From Mesorhizobium sp. 131-2-1 (GTDB lineage: Bacteria > Pseudomonadota > Alphaproteobacteria > Rhizobiales > Rhizobiaceae), in contig NZ_AP023247.1 in NCBI RefSeq assembly GCF_016756535.1, positions 2,666,501-2,730,500 on the forward strand: DNA of 64,000 nt, written 5' to 3'. Below, piece after piece: positions 42,378-51,318 of the stretch. The position numbers were made by a program, and so were the translations under genes. The first letter of the stretch is position 1. The number at the start of each line of letters is the position of its first letter. The notes under the pieces are model-generated. The model did no database searches. It was not told where the DNA came from and saw only the letters and a program-made list of their open reading frames with translations.

Positions 42378-43004
42378 ATGGCGAGCACAATGGATCTTTT
42401 CCCCGGGGCGGAGACCCCTGCCGAGATCGTCCCCGCGCGCAAACTCGCGGCGAAGGTTACGGCACTTTATGTCGCGCCGTTCGACCATTTCGAGACGCGA
42501 GCGGTTGACGAGCTGCGGCTCGGCTTCGACGGCATAGACGGCGACTTCCACGCCGGCGCCACGCGCCGTTCCGGCGGTCGTGAACCCTGGTATCCGCGCG
42601 GCACCGAGATGCGCAACGAGCGGCAGTTGTCGATCGTGGCGGCGGACGAGCTGGCCATCGTCGCGGAGCGGATGGGGCTGGCCGAAATCAAGCCGGAATG
42701 GATCGGCGCCAATCTCCTGATCGAAGGGCTGCCGCACCTCTCCATGCTGCCGTCCGGCACGCTGCTGTTCTTCAAGGGCGGCGTCACCATCAAGATCGAC
42801 GCGCAGAACGGACCGTGCCGCATCGCCGGACGCTCGATCGCCGAGAATGCCGGCATGGCCGACCACGAAGCCGGCGCGCTGCTGTTCCCGAAAGCGGCGA
42901 AACGCCTGCGCGGCCTCGTCGCCTGGGTCGAGAAGCCGGGCACGATCAGGGCCGGCGACGAGATCTCGGTTCGGGTGCCAGAGCAGTGGATTTATCGAGC
43001 CTAG
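42378..43004 (+). CDS. MOSC domain protein
   Basis: A 208-residue soluble MOSC protein, the sulfur-carrier domain shared with Moco sulfurase and YiiM. Features are the FDGIDGDFHAG segment, RQLSIVAADELAI, GANLLIEGLPHLS and the Cys in NGPCRIAGRSI that would carry the sulfur. The start is uncertain between ATG codons at 42369, 42378 and 42390. No molybdenum enzyme gene is nearby. Confidence 0.85.
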   Translation: MASTMDLFPGAETPAEIVPARKLAAKVTALYVAPFDHFETRAVDELRLGFDGIDGDFHAGATRRSGGREPWYPRGTEMRNERQLSIVAADELAIVAERMGLAEIKPEWIGANLLIEGLPHLSMLPSGTLLFFKGGVTIKIDAQNGPCRIAGRSIAENAGMADHEAGALLFPKAAKRLRGLVAWVEKPGTIRAGDEISVRVPEQWIYRA

Positions 43005-43022
43005 CTCGGCAATAGAGCGAAG

Positions 43023-43054
43023 GCAGGGCTGCGCCGCGAGGCGACGCAGCCTGC
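43023..43054. terminator. Possible hairpin between convergent genes
   Basis: GCAG-G-GCTGCG pairs with CGCAGC-CTGC, with one bulged G and an 11-base loop. It lies between the MOSC and SDR stops; no T-run follows. Confidence 0.4.
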
Positions 43055-43067
43055 ATTCAAAGGCGCG

Positions 43068-43910
43068 TTAGGCCGCCTTGCGGTTCTTGTTTGCGCCTTG
43101 CGCCAAGACCGAGACGTGATCCCACTTTTCCCAAGTGGCGATGCGGTTGGCGTATTCCTGCTTGATCATCGGCAGGCCGCCATCACCGAAGAAGACCCGA
43201 AGCGGCGGCTCGGCCGCATCGACGATGGCGAGCATCGCAGGCCCGGTGGCCTCGGGATCGCCGGCGACGGCGCGGCTGCGGCGTTCAGCCATGGCCGCGC
43301 GGGCGGGCGCGTAAGCCTCCATCGCTTTCGACACCTTGGCTGACGGTCCCGCCCAGTCGGTTGAGAAACCGCCCGGCTCGACCAGCGTGACATGGATGCC
43401 GAACTGCGCGACCTCCAGGCTGAGCGTCTGGCTGAAGGCCTCCAGCGCCCATTTCGAGGCATGATAGAGGCCGAGCGAGGCAAAGGCGTTGACGCCGCCG
43501 ATCGACGAGATCTGGATGATATGGCCGGAACGCTGCGCGCGCATGATCGGCAAGGCGGCCTGGGTCACCCAAAGCGCGCCGAACACATTGGTCTCGATCT
43601 GGTCGCGAGCTTCCTGTTCGCTGACTTCTTCGATGGCGCCGAAATGGCCATAGCCGGCATTGTTGATGACGACGTCCAAGCGGCCGAAACGTTTGTGCGC
43701 CTCGGCGACCGCGGCGTCGACGGCCTGCTTGTCTGTGACGTCGAGTTGGATGGCGGCGACGTTGTCGCCATATCTAGCGACGAGATCGGCGAGGGTGCCG
43801 GCATCGCGGGCAGTCGCGGCGACACGGTCGCCTCGGGCGAGTGCCGCCTCGGCCCAGACGCGGCCAAAACCCTTCGACGATCCGGTGATGAACCAAACCT
43901 TGTTTGCCAT
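43068..43910 (-). CDS. SDR family oxidoreductase
   Basis: A 280-residue classical short-chain dehydrogenase. The cofactor loop is TGSSKGFGRVWAEAAL, then DVTDKQAVDAAV, VINNAGYGHFG, ISSIGGVNAF and the catalytic YHASKWALEAF. Residues after GDRVAATARD suggest NADP preference. This subgroup contains many carbonyl reductases with no defined substrate. It appears monocistronic. Confidence 0.9.
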   Translation of the reverse strand: MANKVWFITGSSKGFGRVWAEAALARGDRVAATARDAGTLADLVARYGDNVAAIQLDVTDKQAVDAAVAEAHKRFGRLDVVINNAGYGHFGAIEEVSEQEARDQIETNVFGALWVTQAALPIMRAQRSGHIIQISSIGGVNAFASLGLYHASKWALEAFSQTLSLEVAQFGIHVTLVEPGGFSTDWAGPSAKVSKAMEAYAPARAAMAERRSRAVAGDPEATGPAMLAIVDAAEPPLRVFFGDGGLPMIKQEYANRIATWEKWDHVSVLAQGANKNRKAA

Positions 43911-43950
43911 GATCTAAGATCCTTGCCCGTACGGGCCGTGATTTTGGGAT

Positions 43951-43974
43951 AAACGGAGGCTTCTCCGTTTTTGC
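43951..43974. terminator. Hairpin between the SDR and aminotransferase genes
   Basis: AAACGGAG and CTCCGTTT pair perfectly over 8 bp around GCTT and run into TTTTG on the plus strand. On the minus strand, where the aminotransferase transcript would end, there is no T-run, so its role is unclear. Confidence 0.4.
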
Positions 43975-44043
43975 CATATACGGCGCCTTCGGCGATTTTC
44001 CAGAGGCGAGTCAGAATCTTTTTGGAGCGAGGCGTCCAATCGA

Positions 44044-45006
44044 TCAGGGATAGCGCACTGCGCTCGACCAGGCCGGGTCCTGGTGCTTCTGCCAGTAGAG
44101 CGCCATCAGGCGGTCGGTGATCGGCCCGACCTTGCCGTCGGCGACCGGAGCGCCGTCGATCGTCGTCACCGGCATGATGCCGCCCGCGGTCGAGGTGATG
44201 AAGACCTCGTCGGCGGCCTTCAGGGCGGCCACGCCGACATCGGCCTGGACTGCGGAAAGCCCGGCTTCCGCGCAGAGGTCGAAGACGGTGCGCCGGGTTA
44301 CGCCGGGCAGGACGCCGACGGCCGGCGTCGACAACCTGCCGTCCTTGACGCAAAACACGTTGAAGCCTGGGCCTTCGGCGACATTGCCGTTGAAGTCGAG
44401 GATCAGCGCGGTCTCGGCGCCGCGGTCATAGGCATCGTAGAGACCGCGAACGAGGTCGAGCCAGTGGTAGTTCTTGATCGACGGGTCGATCGAGGCGGGC
44501 GGGATGCGCACTTTGTCGCTGATCGCGACATGCAGGCCGCGGCGCAACTGCTCAGCATTGGCGACCGAGCCGAACGGCACCGCGAAAGCCATGAAACGGT
44601 TCACTGCCTGGCGTGGATCGCGGCTGAAGGTCGATGAAGTGCCACGCGTGCACAGCATCTCGACATAGGCCGCGCGATGGCCGGACAGCGCCACGCAATC
44701 GTGCAGGATCTCGGCCACAGCTTGCCGGTCGAACGGGATTGTCATGCGCAGCTTCTCCAGCCCGCCGAAGAAGCGGTCGAGATGCAGGTCCAGCCGGAAG
44801 AAACTGCCGTCCCAGACATGGACGGTGTCGTAGGTGGCGTCGGAATGCAGGAAACCCCAGTCCAGCACCGAGATCTTGGCCTGCGACATCGGCAGATACT
44901 GGCCGTCGAGGAAGGCGACGCCATCCGGATAGGCGTGCGGATCGATGTGGCGGTCCGAGAGAGCGGGGAGCGCTCCGGTGGCCCTCCAGGCAGTGGTCTG
45001 GCTCAT
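44044..45006 (-). CDS. Class IV PLP aminotransferase (D-amino acid / branched-chain type)
   Basis: A 320-residue fold-type IV aminotransferase. The Schiff-base Lys is in PSIKNYHWLDLVRG, GNVAEGPGFNVFCV binds the cofactor, and VLPGVTRRTVFDL and TSTAGGIMPVT follow in the expected order. It could be a D-amino acid transaminase, a BCAT-like or an (R)-selective amine transaminase. ATG 45006 has AAGGACG upstream. It stands alone. Confidence 0.87.
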   Translation of the reverse strand: MSQTTAWRATGALPALSDRHIDPHAYPDGVAFLDGQYLPMSQAKISVLDWGFLHSDATYDTVHVWDGSFFRLDLHLDRFFGGLEKLRMTIPFDRQAVAEILHDCVALSGHRAAYVEMLCTRGTSSTFSRDPRQAVNRFMAFAVPFGSVANAEQLRRGLHVAISDKVRIPPASIDPSIKNYHWLDLVRGLYDAYDRGAETALILDFNGNVAEGPGFNVFCVKDGRLSTPAVGVLPGVTRRTVFDLCAEAGLSAVQADVGVAALKAADEVFITSTAGGIMPVTTIDGAPVADGKVGPITDRLMALYWQKHQDPAWSSAVRYP

Positions 45007-45138
45007 GGCATTCGTCCTTGCTCGATATGGCGGGAGCAGGCTAGCGCGTTGCCTCAAATGAAATAGAGCCAGCCCACGGTGCTGTTTGGCCTCGCCAGAG
45101 GCGCGGGCGGCGCGGACAGCGTGCCACCCGGCATCGCC

Positions 45139-45453
45139 TCATTCCTCCTCGTCGTCGGATTCCAGCAGGCGTGTGGCGCGCCAGCGGGTCAGCACGATGT
45201 TGGTCTGCTCGATGACGAAGAAGCGCGCGGAGTCGCGGTCATAGCCCTCGGCCAGCAGCTTCTCGTAGTCGGTATGGACGTGGCGGATATGGGCGATCGT
45301 CGCCAGCCAGACCGAGATCGACGCCGGCAGATTGTGCAGACGTGCCGAGCCGGCGTCGGCGCGGATCTTTTCTATGTCGGCGTACGGCGCCAGCGGCAAG
45401 AGCGTGGTCAGCGCCTTGGCGATGGCGCGGCGGCGGTTGGTCGGTGCCTTCAT
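45139..45453 (-). CDS. DUF2293 domain protein
   Basis: A 104-residue protein of the DUF2293 family: RRRAIAKALTTLLPLAP at the start and AEGYDRDSARFFV in the middle, ending in an acidic tail. No function is known. It overlaps trmO by 4 bases (ATGA), so it is co-translated with it, which may hint at an RNA-related role. Confidence 0.8.
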   Translation of the reverse strand: MKAPTNRRRAIAKALTTLLPLAPYADIEKIRADAGSARLHNLPASISVWLATIAHIRHVHTDYEKLLAEGYDRDSARFFVIEQTNIVLTRWRATRLLESDDEEE

Positions 45454-45974
45454 CGCTCGTCGCGTCCAGCAATGACGGCCTCGGCAAACGCATCGGTCGA
45501 GGCGAAATAAGGTTTGACGTCGATGACCGGCGTGCCGTCGAGCACGTCGATGGCGTCGAGTTCGAGGCGTCCGGCCTCGATGTCGAGGGCGACGAGCCTC
45601 GCCACATGCAGCCCGACCGGATTCGGCCGGGCAGGGGAACGCAGCGAAAAAACGCCCTTCGGCTCAACGGCATGGCGGGGTTTCTGCACAATCAGATTCC
45701 GCGGCGCCCGATCAAGCCAGGACAGGATGACGACATGGCTGGCGCGGTCGAGGCCTGCCAGGCCCTCGCGATAAAGCGGGTCGATCGTCAGCACCGCCGC
45801 CTGTCCCGTCTCGCGGGCGGCCCGCATGTTCTTCGGGCAGGTCTCGCGGCTCGTCCATGGCGAGGCGATGCGGCCGATGAAGACGACATGGCCATCCGCC
45901 GGCATGGCGGCCGGATCAGATTCCAAAAGTCTTTCGCCCTCGCGCGCCTCGAACATGGTTCTCGCCTCGTTCAT
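45450..45974 (-). CDS. trmO: tRNA (N6-threonylcarbamoyl-A37)-N6-methyltransferase TrmO (TsaA-like)
   Basis: A 174-residue TrmO/YaeB-type beta-barrel SAM methyltransferase that N6-methylates t6A37 in certain tRNAs. Motifs are FIGRIASPW at the N-terminus and the family hallmark RSPARPNPVGLHVARL, then VLDGTPVIDVKPY. I use ATG 45974; an ATG at 46007 would add 11 residues. It overlaps the DUF2293 gene and is divergent from the SahR-like gene. Confidence 0.87.
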   Translation of the reverse strand: MNEARTMFEAREGERLLESDPAAMPADGHVVFIGRIASPWTSRETCPKNMRAARETGQAAVLTIDPLYREGLAGLDRASHVVILSWLDRAPRNLIVQKPRHAVEPKGVFSLRSPARPNPVGLHVARLVALDIEAGRLELDAIDVLDGTPVIDVKPYFASTDAFAEAVIAGRDER

Positions 45975-46062
45975 CCGAAAACCGGTTTCCGCCTGTGGAT
46001 CATGCATGCGTCATTTTCTTGTCCGGAAGCGACATTGGTCTTGCATGGTCGCCAAAATCGAC

Positions 46063-46078
46063 ATAAACATATGTTTAT
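46063..46078. promoter_or_regulatory. Perfect palindrome before the SahR-like regulator and metF
   Basis: ATAAACATATGTTTAT is a perfect 16-bp palindrome, 24-39 bases before the regulator start, in the divergent region with trmO. It is the best candidate operator for the ArsR-type regulator it precedes. Confidence 0.65.
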
Positions 46079-46101
46079 ATCTTTTTCAAAGAGAAACACT
46101 C

Positions 46102-47109
46102 ATGCATGTTTCGCTCGACACGATGGTGGACACCCTCAAGGCGGCGGCCGAATCCAGCCGGCTGCGCATCCTGGCGCTGCTGTCGCGCGGGGACCTTACC
46201 GTTTCCGATCTTACCGAAATTCTCGGCCAGTCGCAGCCGCGCGTTTCGCGCCACCTGAAGCTGCTGCTGGAGGCGGGACTGATCGGGCGCTACCAGGAGG
46301 GGTCGTGGGCCTTCTTCCGCCTGTCGGATACCGATGCCGCGCGCGATTTCGTGCTGCGGCTGGTTTCCGGCATCCGCGGCGCCGACCCTCAGGTCGAGCG
46401 CGACCTCGAGCGGTTGGCCGCGGTCAAGCGCAAGCGGCAGGACCGCGCCGCCGAATATTTCTCCGAGAATGCCGCGAGCTGGGATCACATCCGCTCGCTG
46501 CATGTGCCGGACCGCGCCGTCGAGGCAGCGCTGCTCAAGCTCGTCGGCAAGCGGCCATTCCAGTCGATGCTCGACCTCGGCACCGGCACCGGGAGGCTGC
46601 TCGAGATCTTTTCGCCGCTCTACCGGCGCGGCGTCGGCATCGACATGTCGCGTGAGATGCTGACGGTAGCGCGCGCCAATCTCGACAAGGCGGGCATCGC
46701 CAATGCGCAGGTGCGGCAGGGCGACATCTTCGCGCCGCCGGTCGAGCGCGACGCCTTCGATCTGGTCACCATCCACCAGGTGCTGCACTATCTCGATGAC
46801 CCCGCCCGCGCCATCCGCGAGGCGGCCAGGCTGCTGAGGCCGGCGGGCCGGCTGGTGATCGTCGATTTCGCGCCGCATACGCTGGAGTTCCTGCGCGACC
46901 AGCATGCGCATATGCGGCTCGGCTTTTCCGACCGGCAGATCGCCGAGTGGTTCGCCGAGGCGGGTCTCGCGCTCGAGGAGAGCCAGGAATTCGAGCCGCG
47001 CGGCCAGGCCGAGGCCAGGCTCACCGTCAAGCTGTGGCTCGGCCGCGACCGCCGCATGCTGATCGCCGATCCTTCCAATGACAGCCAGCAGCTGAGGGAA
47101 ACCGCCTGA
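46102..47109 (+). CDS. ArsR-type regulator fused to a SAM-dependent methyltransferase domain (SahR-like)
   Basis: A 335-residue fusion. Residues 1-90 are an ArsR winged helix (SSRLRILALLSRGDLTVSDL, then SQPRVSRHLKLLLEAGLIG), without the Cys sites of metal sensors. Residues from about 110 are a methyltransferase fold with MLDLGTGTGRLLEIF and VTIHQVLHYLDDP. It overlaps metF by one base (TGATG). SahR regulators of methionine metabolism sense S-adenosylhomocysteine; this architecture and the metF coupling fit that group. A true methylation activity is possible. Confidence 0.82.
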   Translation: MHVSLDTMVDTLKAAAESSRLRILALLSRGDLTVSDLTEILGQSQPRVSRHLKLLLEAGLIGRYQEGSWAFFRLSDTDAARDFVLRLVSGIRGADPQVERDLERLAAVKRKRQDRAAEYFSENAASWDHIRSLHVPDRAVEAALLKLVGKRPFQSMLDLGTGTGRLLEIFSPLYRRGVGIDMSREMLTVARANLDKAGIANAQVRQGDIFAPPVERDAFDLVTIHQVLHYLDDPARAIREAARLLRPAGRLVIVDFAPHTLEFLRDQHAHMRLGFSDRQIAEWFAEAGLALEESQEFEPRGQAEARLTVKLWLGRDRRMLIADPSNDSQQLRETA

Positions 47110-48026
47110 TGAACCAGTTCCGTTTTTCCCGTCGGCCCGACATTGGCGACAAGGTCCGGGTTTCGTTCGAGTTCTTCCCGCCGAAGACGGACGAGATGGA
47201 AGCAAGGCTGTGGGACACCGTCACCCGGCTGGAGCCGCTCAAGCCGAAATTCGTGTCGGTGACCTATGGCGCCGGCGGCTCGACGCGCGAGCGCACCGCC
47301 CGCACGGTCAAGCGCATCCTCAACGAGACGACGCTGACGCCGGCCGCGCACATGACCTGCGTCGACGCCGCCCGCGATCAGGTCGACGCCGTGGTGCGCG
47401 AATTCGCCGACATGGGCGTCACCCGCTTCGTTGCGCTGCGCGGCGATCCGGCCGCAGGCGTCGGCACCGCCTACAAGCCGCATCCCGAAGGCTATGCCAA
47501 TGGCGCCGAGCTGGTCGGCGCGATGAAGAGCGCCGGCGATTTCGACATCTCTGTCTCTGCCTACCCGGAAAAGCATCCGGAAAGCCCCGACTTCGCCACC
47601 GACTTCGACATGCTGAAGCGCAAGGCCGACAATGGCGCGACGCGGGCGATCACCCAGTTCTTCTTCGACAACGATCTCTACGAGCGCTATGTCGAGCGGG
47701 CGCGGCGGGCCGGCATCTACATTCCGATCGTGCCGGGCATCCTGCCGGTGCACAATTTCACCCAGGTCGCCAATTTCTCGGCGCGCTGCGGCGCGCTGGT
47801 GCCGGCCTGGCTGGCCGAGCGTTTCGAGGGATTGCAAAACGACCCGCAGACGCATGCGCTGGTGGCCTCCGCCGTGGCCGCCGAGCAGGTGCTCGACCTC
47901 GTCGAACGTGGCGTGAGCGACTTCCATTTCTATACGATGAACCGCGCCGACCTGGTCTTTGCCATCTGCCATATGATCGGCATCCGCTCGCATGAAGCGG
48001 AAGCGGCGGGCTCGGCGGCGGCCTGA
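47109..48026 (+). CDS. metF: 5,10-methylenetetrahydrofolate reductase
   Basis: A 305-residue flavoprotein TIM barrel producing 5-methyl-THF for methionine synthesis. It has VSFEFFPPKTDEMEARLW at the start, the active Glu in it, and VALRGDPAAGVG, ITQFFFDNDLY and VPGILPVHNF later. It is translationally coupled to the SahR-like regulator, so one-carbon flow to methionine is tied to SAH level. A terminator follows. Confidence 0.95.
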   Translation: MNQFRFSRRPDIGDKVRVSFEFFPPKTDEMEARLWDTVTRLEPLKPKFVSVTYGAGGSTRERTARTVKRILNETTLTPAAHMTCVDAARDQVDAVVREFADMGVTRFVALRGDPAAGVGTAYKPHPEGYANGAELVGAMKSAGDFDISVSAYPEKHPESPDFATDFDMLKRKADNGATRAITQFFFDNDLYERYVERARRAGIYIPIVPGILPVHNFTQVANFSARCGALVPAWLAERFEGLQNDPQTHALVASAVAAEQVLDLVERGVSDFHFYTMNRADLVFAICHMIGIRSHEAEAAGSAAA

Positions 48027-48051
48027 TTTCTTCGCATCGACGTGAAATGCA

Positions 48052-48077
48052 AAAGGCCGGGTGAAAACCCGGCCTTT
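48052..48077 (+). terminator. Terminator of the regulator-metF operon
   Basis: AAAGGCCGGGT and ACCCGGCCTTT form a perfect 11-bp stem with a GAAA tetraloop, 25 bases after the stop. Confidence 0.82.
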
Positions 48078-48123
48078 CGAAATTGGTTTGACTGTCAGCT
48101 GGTGCTTTCTTCCGCTCTGGCGG

Positions 48124-48210
48124 TTACGGAAGAACGCCTATGATAAGGGCGCCGATGAATGCGAACGCTGCACAAATCATCAATGCGTTGATTGGCCTCG
48201 TCAGTCCCAT
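48124..48210 (-). CDS. 28-residue single-span membrane microprotein
   Basis: A very short open frame of 28 residues: MGLTRPINA at the start, then one hydrophobic span LMICAAFAFIGALIIGVL and a terminal Pro. Support for translation is strong: AGGAGG sits 7 bases before ATG, the best Shine-Dalgarno in its region. A palindrome CTCTTAAGAG (48222-48231) overlaps the ribosome site and could regulate it. It is convergent with metF. I know of no function. Confidence 0.6.
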   Translation of the reverse strand: MGLTRPINALMICAAFAFIGALIIGVLP

Positions 48211-48527
48211 GTCATAGCCTCCTCTTAAGAGCTATGGCAGGAGTCTAGGGTCATTTGTGCCACAGGCAAGCGGAAAATATGCTGCAATGCGACGTGATTG
48301 TGGAATTTGCGACCTGGGTGTTACCGTTAGGCATTGAAACTCTTCGGCAAAAGCCGGCTCAAGGCTTGTGAATAAATTGTGGCGGACCTGCGGCGGAAGC
48401 GGGGCATGGCAGCGCTACCAAGGTCGACTCGGAATGCCCAACTGCGTCGACACTCGGTTCGGAATGCGCGGTGCGGGAGCCAACCAAACTACCTGGATCG
48501 CCCATGCGTCCAACCGAACAACCAGCG
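48211..48527. other. Intergenic stretch without a supported gene
   Basis: Beyond the ribosome site and palindrome of the microprotein I see no gene here. The short open frames present lack ribosome sites and overlap the exporter gene. A promoter for the microprotein must lie in its first part. Confidence 0.5.
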
Positions 48528-49448
48528 TCAGCGTTGGCCGAACAGGCGTCCGTCGATGGTGACGAGGCCCAGACCGATCAATGCCATGCCGCCCATTTCG
48601 AACAGTTCGAGCCGCTCGCCAAGGAACAGGAAACCGAGCAGCATGGCGCTGACCGGCACGATCAGCGTGACCAGCGAGGCATTGGTCGCGCCGGCCGAGG
48701 CGACAAGGTTGAAATAGAGGATGTAGGCGAAGGCGGTGGAGAGCAGCGCCAGCCCCAGCACCGCCGCCCAGACCGGAGCAGAGGCCGAGAACAGGCCGGC
48801 CGGGCCGTAGGTGGCGAGAACGACCGGGATCATGATGATGGTCGAAGCGGTCAATTGTCCGGTGGCGATGACCGGCGAGGGCACGCCCTTGAAGCGGCGG
48901 GCAATCATCAGCGCGATGGCGTAGGACAGCGAGGCGCCTATCAGCGCGAATTTCGCCCAGACCGGACCGCCGAGCCCGGCAAGCAGGCCGGGACCGATCA
49001 TCACCGCCGTCCCGGCGATGCCGAGCGCGATGCCGGCAAGCTTGTTCCAGGATAGTTTTTCGTCTGATGTCAGCGCATTGGCGAGGACCAGGGTCCAGAA
49101 CGGCGTGGTGGCGTTGAGCACCGAGGCGACACCTGCGCCAAGCTCTGTCTGGCCGGCGAAGATCAGCGAGAAGGGAACAACGTTGTTGGCAAGCGCCAGC
49201 AGCAAAAACAGGCCGGCATGCGGGAAGGCGAGGCGGAAGGAAGGGCCGCGCACCGCCAGATAGAGCTGGAGCGCCGCCGCTGCGATGGCGACCCGGAACA
49301 GCACCAGCACCAGGGGCGACAGCTCCGAGACGGCGATGCGGGCGAAGAAGAACGAGCCGCCCCAGATCGCACCGAGCAAAAGCAGTTGTCCCCAGTCAGA
49401 AAGCGTCATCGGTCCGCGTGTCGCGGCGGCCGTGGCTGTTGTCGCCAT
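48528..49448 (-). CDS. DMT superfamily exporter (EamA domains)
   Basis: A 306-residue inner-membrane protein with about ten hydrophobic helices in two EamA repeats: LLLGAIWGGSFFFARIAV in the first and LIGASLSYAIALMIARR opening the second. Such carriers export amino acids or metabolites. I start at 49448, with GGAGG 8 bases upstream, rather than an ATG 27 bases earlier. Substrate unknown. Confidence 0.88.
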   Translation of the reverse strand: MATTATAAATRGPMTLSDWGQLLLLGAIWGGSFFFARIAVSELSPLVLVLFRVAIAAAALQLYLAVRGPSFRLAFPHAGLFLLLALANNVVPFSLIFAGQTELGAGVASVLNATTPFWTLVLANALTSDEKLSWNKLAGIALGIAGTAVMIGPGLLAGLGGPVWAKFALIGASLSYAIALMIARRFKGVPSPVIATGQLTASTIIMIPVVLATYGPAGLFSASAPVWAAVLGLALLSTAFAYILYFNLVASAGATNASLVTLIVPVSAMLLGFLFLGERLELFEMGGMALIGLGLVTIDGRLFGQR

Positions 49449-49665
49449 GTCGTCATCCTCCGGACCGGCCGACATGAGCGGCCTGCCAAACTCCGTTCAA
49501 GTCATATCCGCCTGCACCGCAAGGGCCACCCGAAACCTGACCGATGGCCAAGCGCCTCCGGCAACCGGCGTAACTCAGCAGCGGTAATGGATGGAGACAC
49601 AGAATTGTTTTCTTTAGCCGCTAGCTTGGATTAATTGTGCACAGCCTAGTTCGAGGGATTCGTCC

Positions 49666-50886
49666 ATGCAGCGATTCGAGAATGCCCGCGAGGCGGCGCT
49701 GGCGCTTCGTCCGGACGATCCTGTCTATTGCTTTCGCCCGCAGGTGTTGAAAGCCGACGCCGTGCAGTTCATGGGCATGTTTCCCGGCAAGACCGCCTAT
49801 GCGGTCAAGACAAATGGCGAGCAGATCGTGCTGAAGGCGCTGGTCGAGGCCGGCGTCACCGCCTTCGACGTGGCTTCGCCCGGCGAGTTCGCAGCCGTGC
49901 GCGCCGTCTCGTCCGATGCCGAGATGCTCTACATGCACCCGGTCAAGGCGCAGTCCGATATCAAGCTGGCGCTGGAGAAATATGGCATCCGCGTCATCTC
50001 GCTCGACCATGAGGACGAGATCACCAAGCTGACCAGGGTGGTGCGGGCGCTGGACATCGATCCCGGCGCCATCACCGTCTTCGTGCGCATCCAGACGAAA
50101 GGGTCGGCGGCCTACGAATTGTCGAAGAAATTCGGCGCCGGTCCGGCCTATGCGGTGGAGTTGGCCGAGCGGCTCAACCGTACCGGCTACAAGGTGGGGC
50201 TCTGCTTCCATGTCGGCAGCCAGATCGAGGACCCCGACACCTACGAGCGGGCTCTGGCTTCGGCCGACTGGGTGCGCAACCGGGTGACCTTCGACATTGC
50301 CGGGCTCGACGTCGGTGGCGGCTTTCCGGCCGAGTATGGCCATGATCCCAACCGAAAGCTGGTCGAGATGCCGTCGCTCGGCCAGATCATGTCGCGGCTG
50401 GCGGGCGACCTGAAGGAATATCAGTTCGATCAGATGCCGCTGGTGGCGGAGCCGGGGCGCGTGATCGTGGCGCGCTGCCTGTCGCTGATCGTGCGCGTGC
50501 TGTTGCGCAAGGGCAAGCGGCTCTACATCAATGACGGTATCTGGGCGTCGTTGTCGGATTCATGGACCGGCAAGATCACGCTGCCGGCGCGCTTCATTCC
50601 GGATCCGGCGATCCGCTCGCGCAACGGCGAAGAGAAGAACATCGTGCCGTTCAAGGTCTGCGGCGCGACCTGCGATTCGGTCGACATCCTGTCGAGACCG
50701 TTCTGGCTGCCGGAAACGGTCGACACCGGCGACTGGATCGAGATCGGCCATATCGGCGCCTACTCACTGTCGCTGCGAACCCGCTTCAACGGCTTCTTCC
50801 CCGACACTTTCGTCGAGGTGACGACACCCTTCGACGAGGGCGATGTGCCGCAGGGCTTCGCCAGCCTTGAGACGATGGCGGATTGA
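49666..50886 (+). CDS. PLP-dependent ornithine/lysine/DAP-type decarboxylase (fold type III)
   Basis: A 406-residue alanine-racemase-fold decarboxylase. The PLP Lys is in AYAVKTNGEQIV, the glycine-rich phosphate loop is DVGGGFPAEYG, EPGRVIVARC follows, and CGATCDSVDIL supplies the catalytic Cys and Asp shared across subunits in ornithine decarboxylases. A diamine product such as putrescine is likely, though lysine or diaminopimelate cannot be excluded. It is divergent from the EamA exporter. Confidence 0.88.
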   Translation: MQRFENAREAALALRPDDPVYCFRPQVLKADAVQFMGMFPGKTAYAVKTNGEQIVLKALVEAGVTAFDVASPGEFAAVRAVSSDAEMLYMHPVKAQSDIKLALEKYGIRVISLDHEDEITKLTRVVRALDIDPGAITVFVRIQTKGSAAYELSKKFGAGPAYAVELAERLNRTGYKVGLCFHVGSQIEDPDTYERALASADWVRNRVTFDIAGLDVGGGFPAEYGHDPNRKLVEMPSLGQIMSRLAGDLKEYQFDQMPLVAEPGRVIVARCLSLIVRVLLRKGKRLYINDGIWASLSDSWTGKITLPARFIPDPAIRSRNGEEKNIVPFKVCGATCDSVDILSRPFWLPETVDTGDWIEIGHIGAYSLSLRTRFNGFFPDTFVEVTTPFDEGDVPQGFASLETMAD

Positions 50887-50905
50887 AATCCGTTGGAGAT
50901 GTGGC

Positions 50906-51289
50906 CTACCAGCCGATCATCCTTACGAAATTGTCGAATTTCTCGATGCCCAGTGGCGCAGGATAGCGTCTGCTGAATTCGGCCGCCTTGAAGGGCTTTG
51001 AAAAGTAGGTGAATTCCCACTCACGATCGTCGGGGAGGTAGTCAACGCGCAGGTTCTCGCGATTGAATTCAATGGGATTGTTCACGCTGATGACCAGCGT
51101 GTGCATCGAAGTGAAAGCGTAGAACCTGCCCTCTGCATATGCGGAGCGGATGTGGCGAATGAGATCGACCAAAGGCTGTTGATCGAACGATTCTTGGGTG
51201 AGTGAGGCGTAGAACACCTCGATGTCACCCCACGGTTTCGGAGGCGCGGTAATCGGCGTGTAGCTGTTCTTTGGGTCGAAGCCGCTCAT
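50906..51289 (-). CDS. Hypothetical protein
   Basis: A 127-residue soluble protein I do not recognise. It has no signal or membrane segment and is rich in aromatic residues (DIEVFYASLTQESF, EWEFTYFSKPF). Its codon use looks more AT-rich than its neighbours. It is convergent with the decarboxylase gene and 29 bases downstream of the MltB gene start side, possibly acquired. Confidence 0.6.
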   Translation of the reverse strand: MSGFDPKNSYTPITAPPKPWGDIEVFYASLTQESFDQQPLVDLIRHIRSAYAEGRFYAFTSMHTLVISVNNPIEFNRENLRVDYLPDDREWEFTYFSKPFKAAEFSRRYPAPLGIEKFDNFVRMIGW

Positions 51290-51318
51290 GCACTGCTTTC
51301 ACGTGCTCGCGCCAGCGA

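Noticed and set aside
43911..44043. Minus-strand open frame running from the aminotransferase region into the SDR gene
   Set aside because: It reads through a hairpin and another gene in the wrong frame, with no ribosome site or homology I recognise.
48232..48562. Short plus-strand open frames before the EamA exporter
   Set aside because: No ribosome sites, and they overlap the convergent exporter gene.
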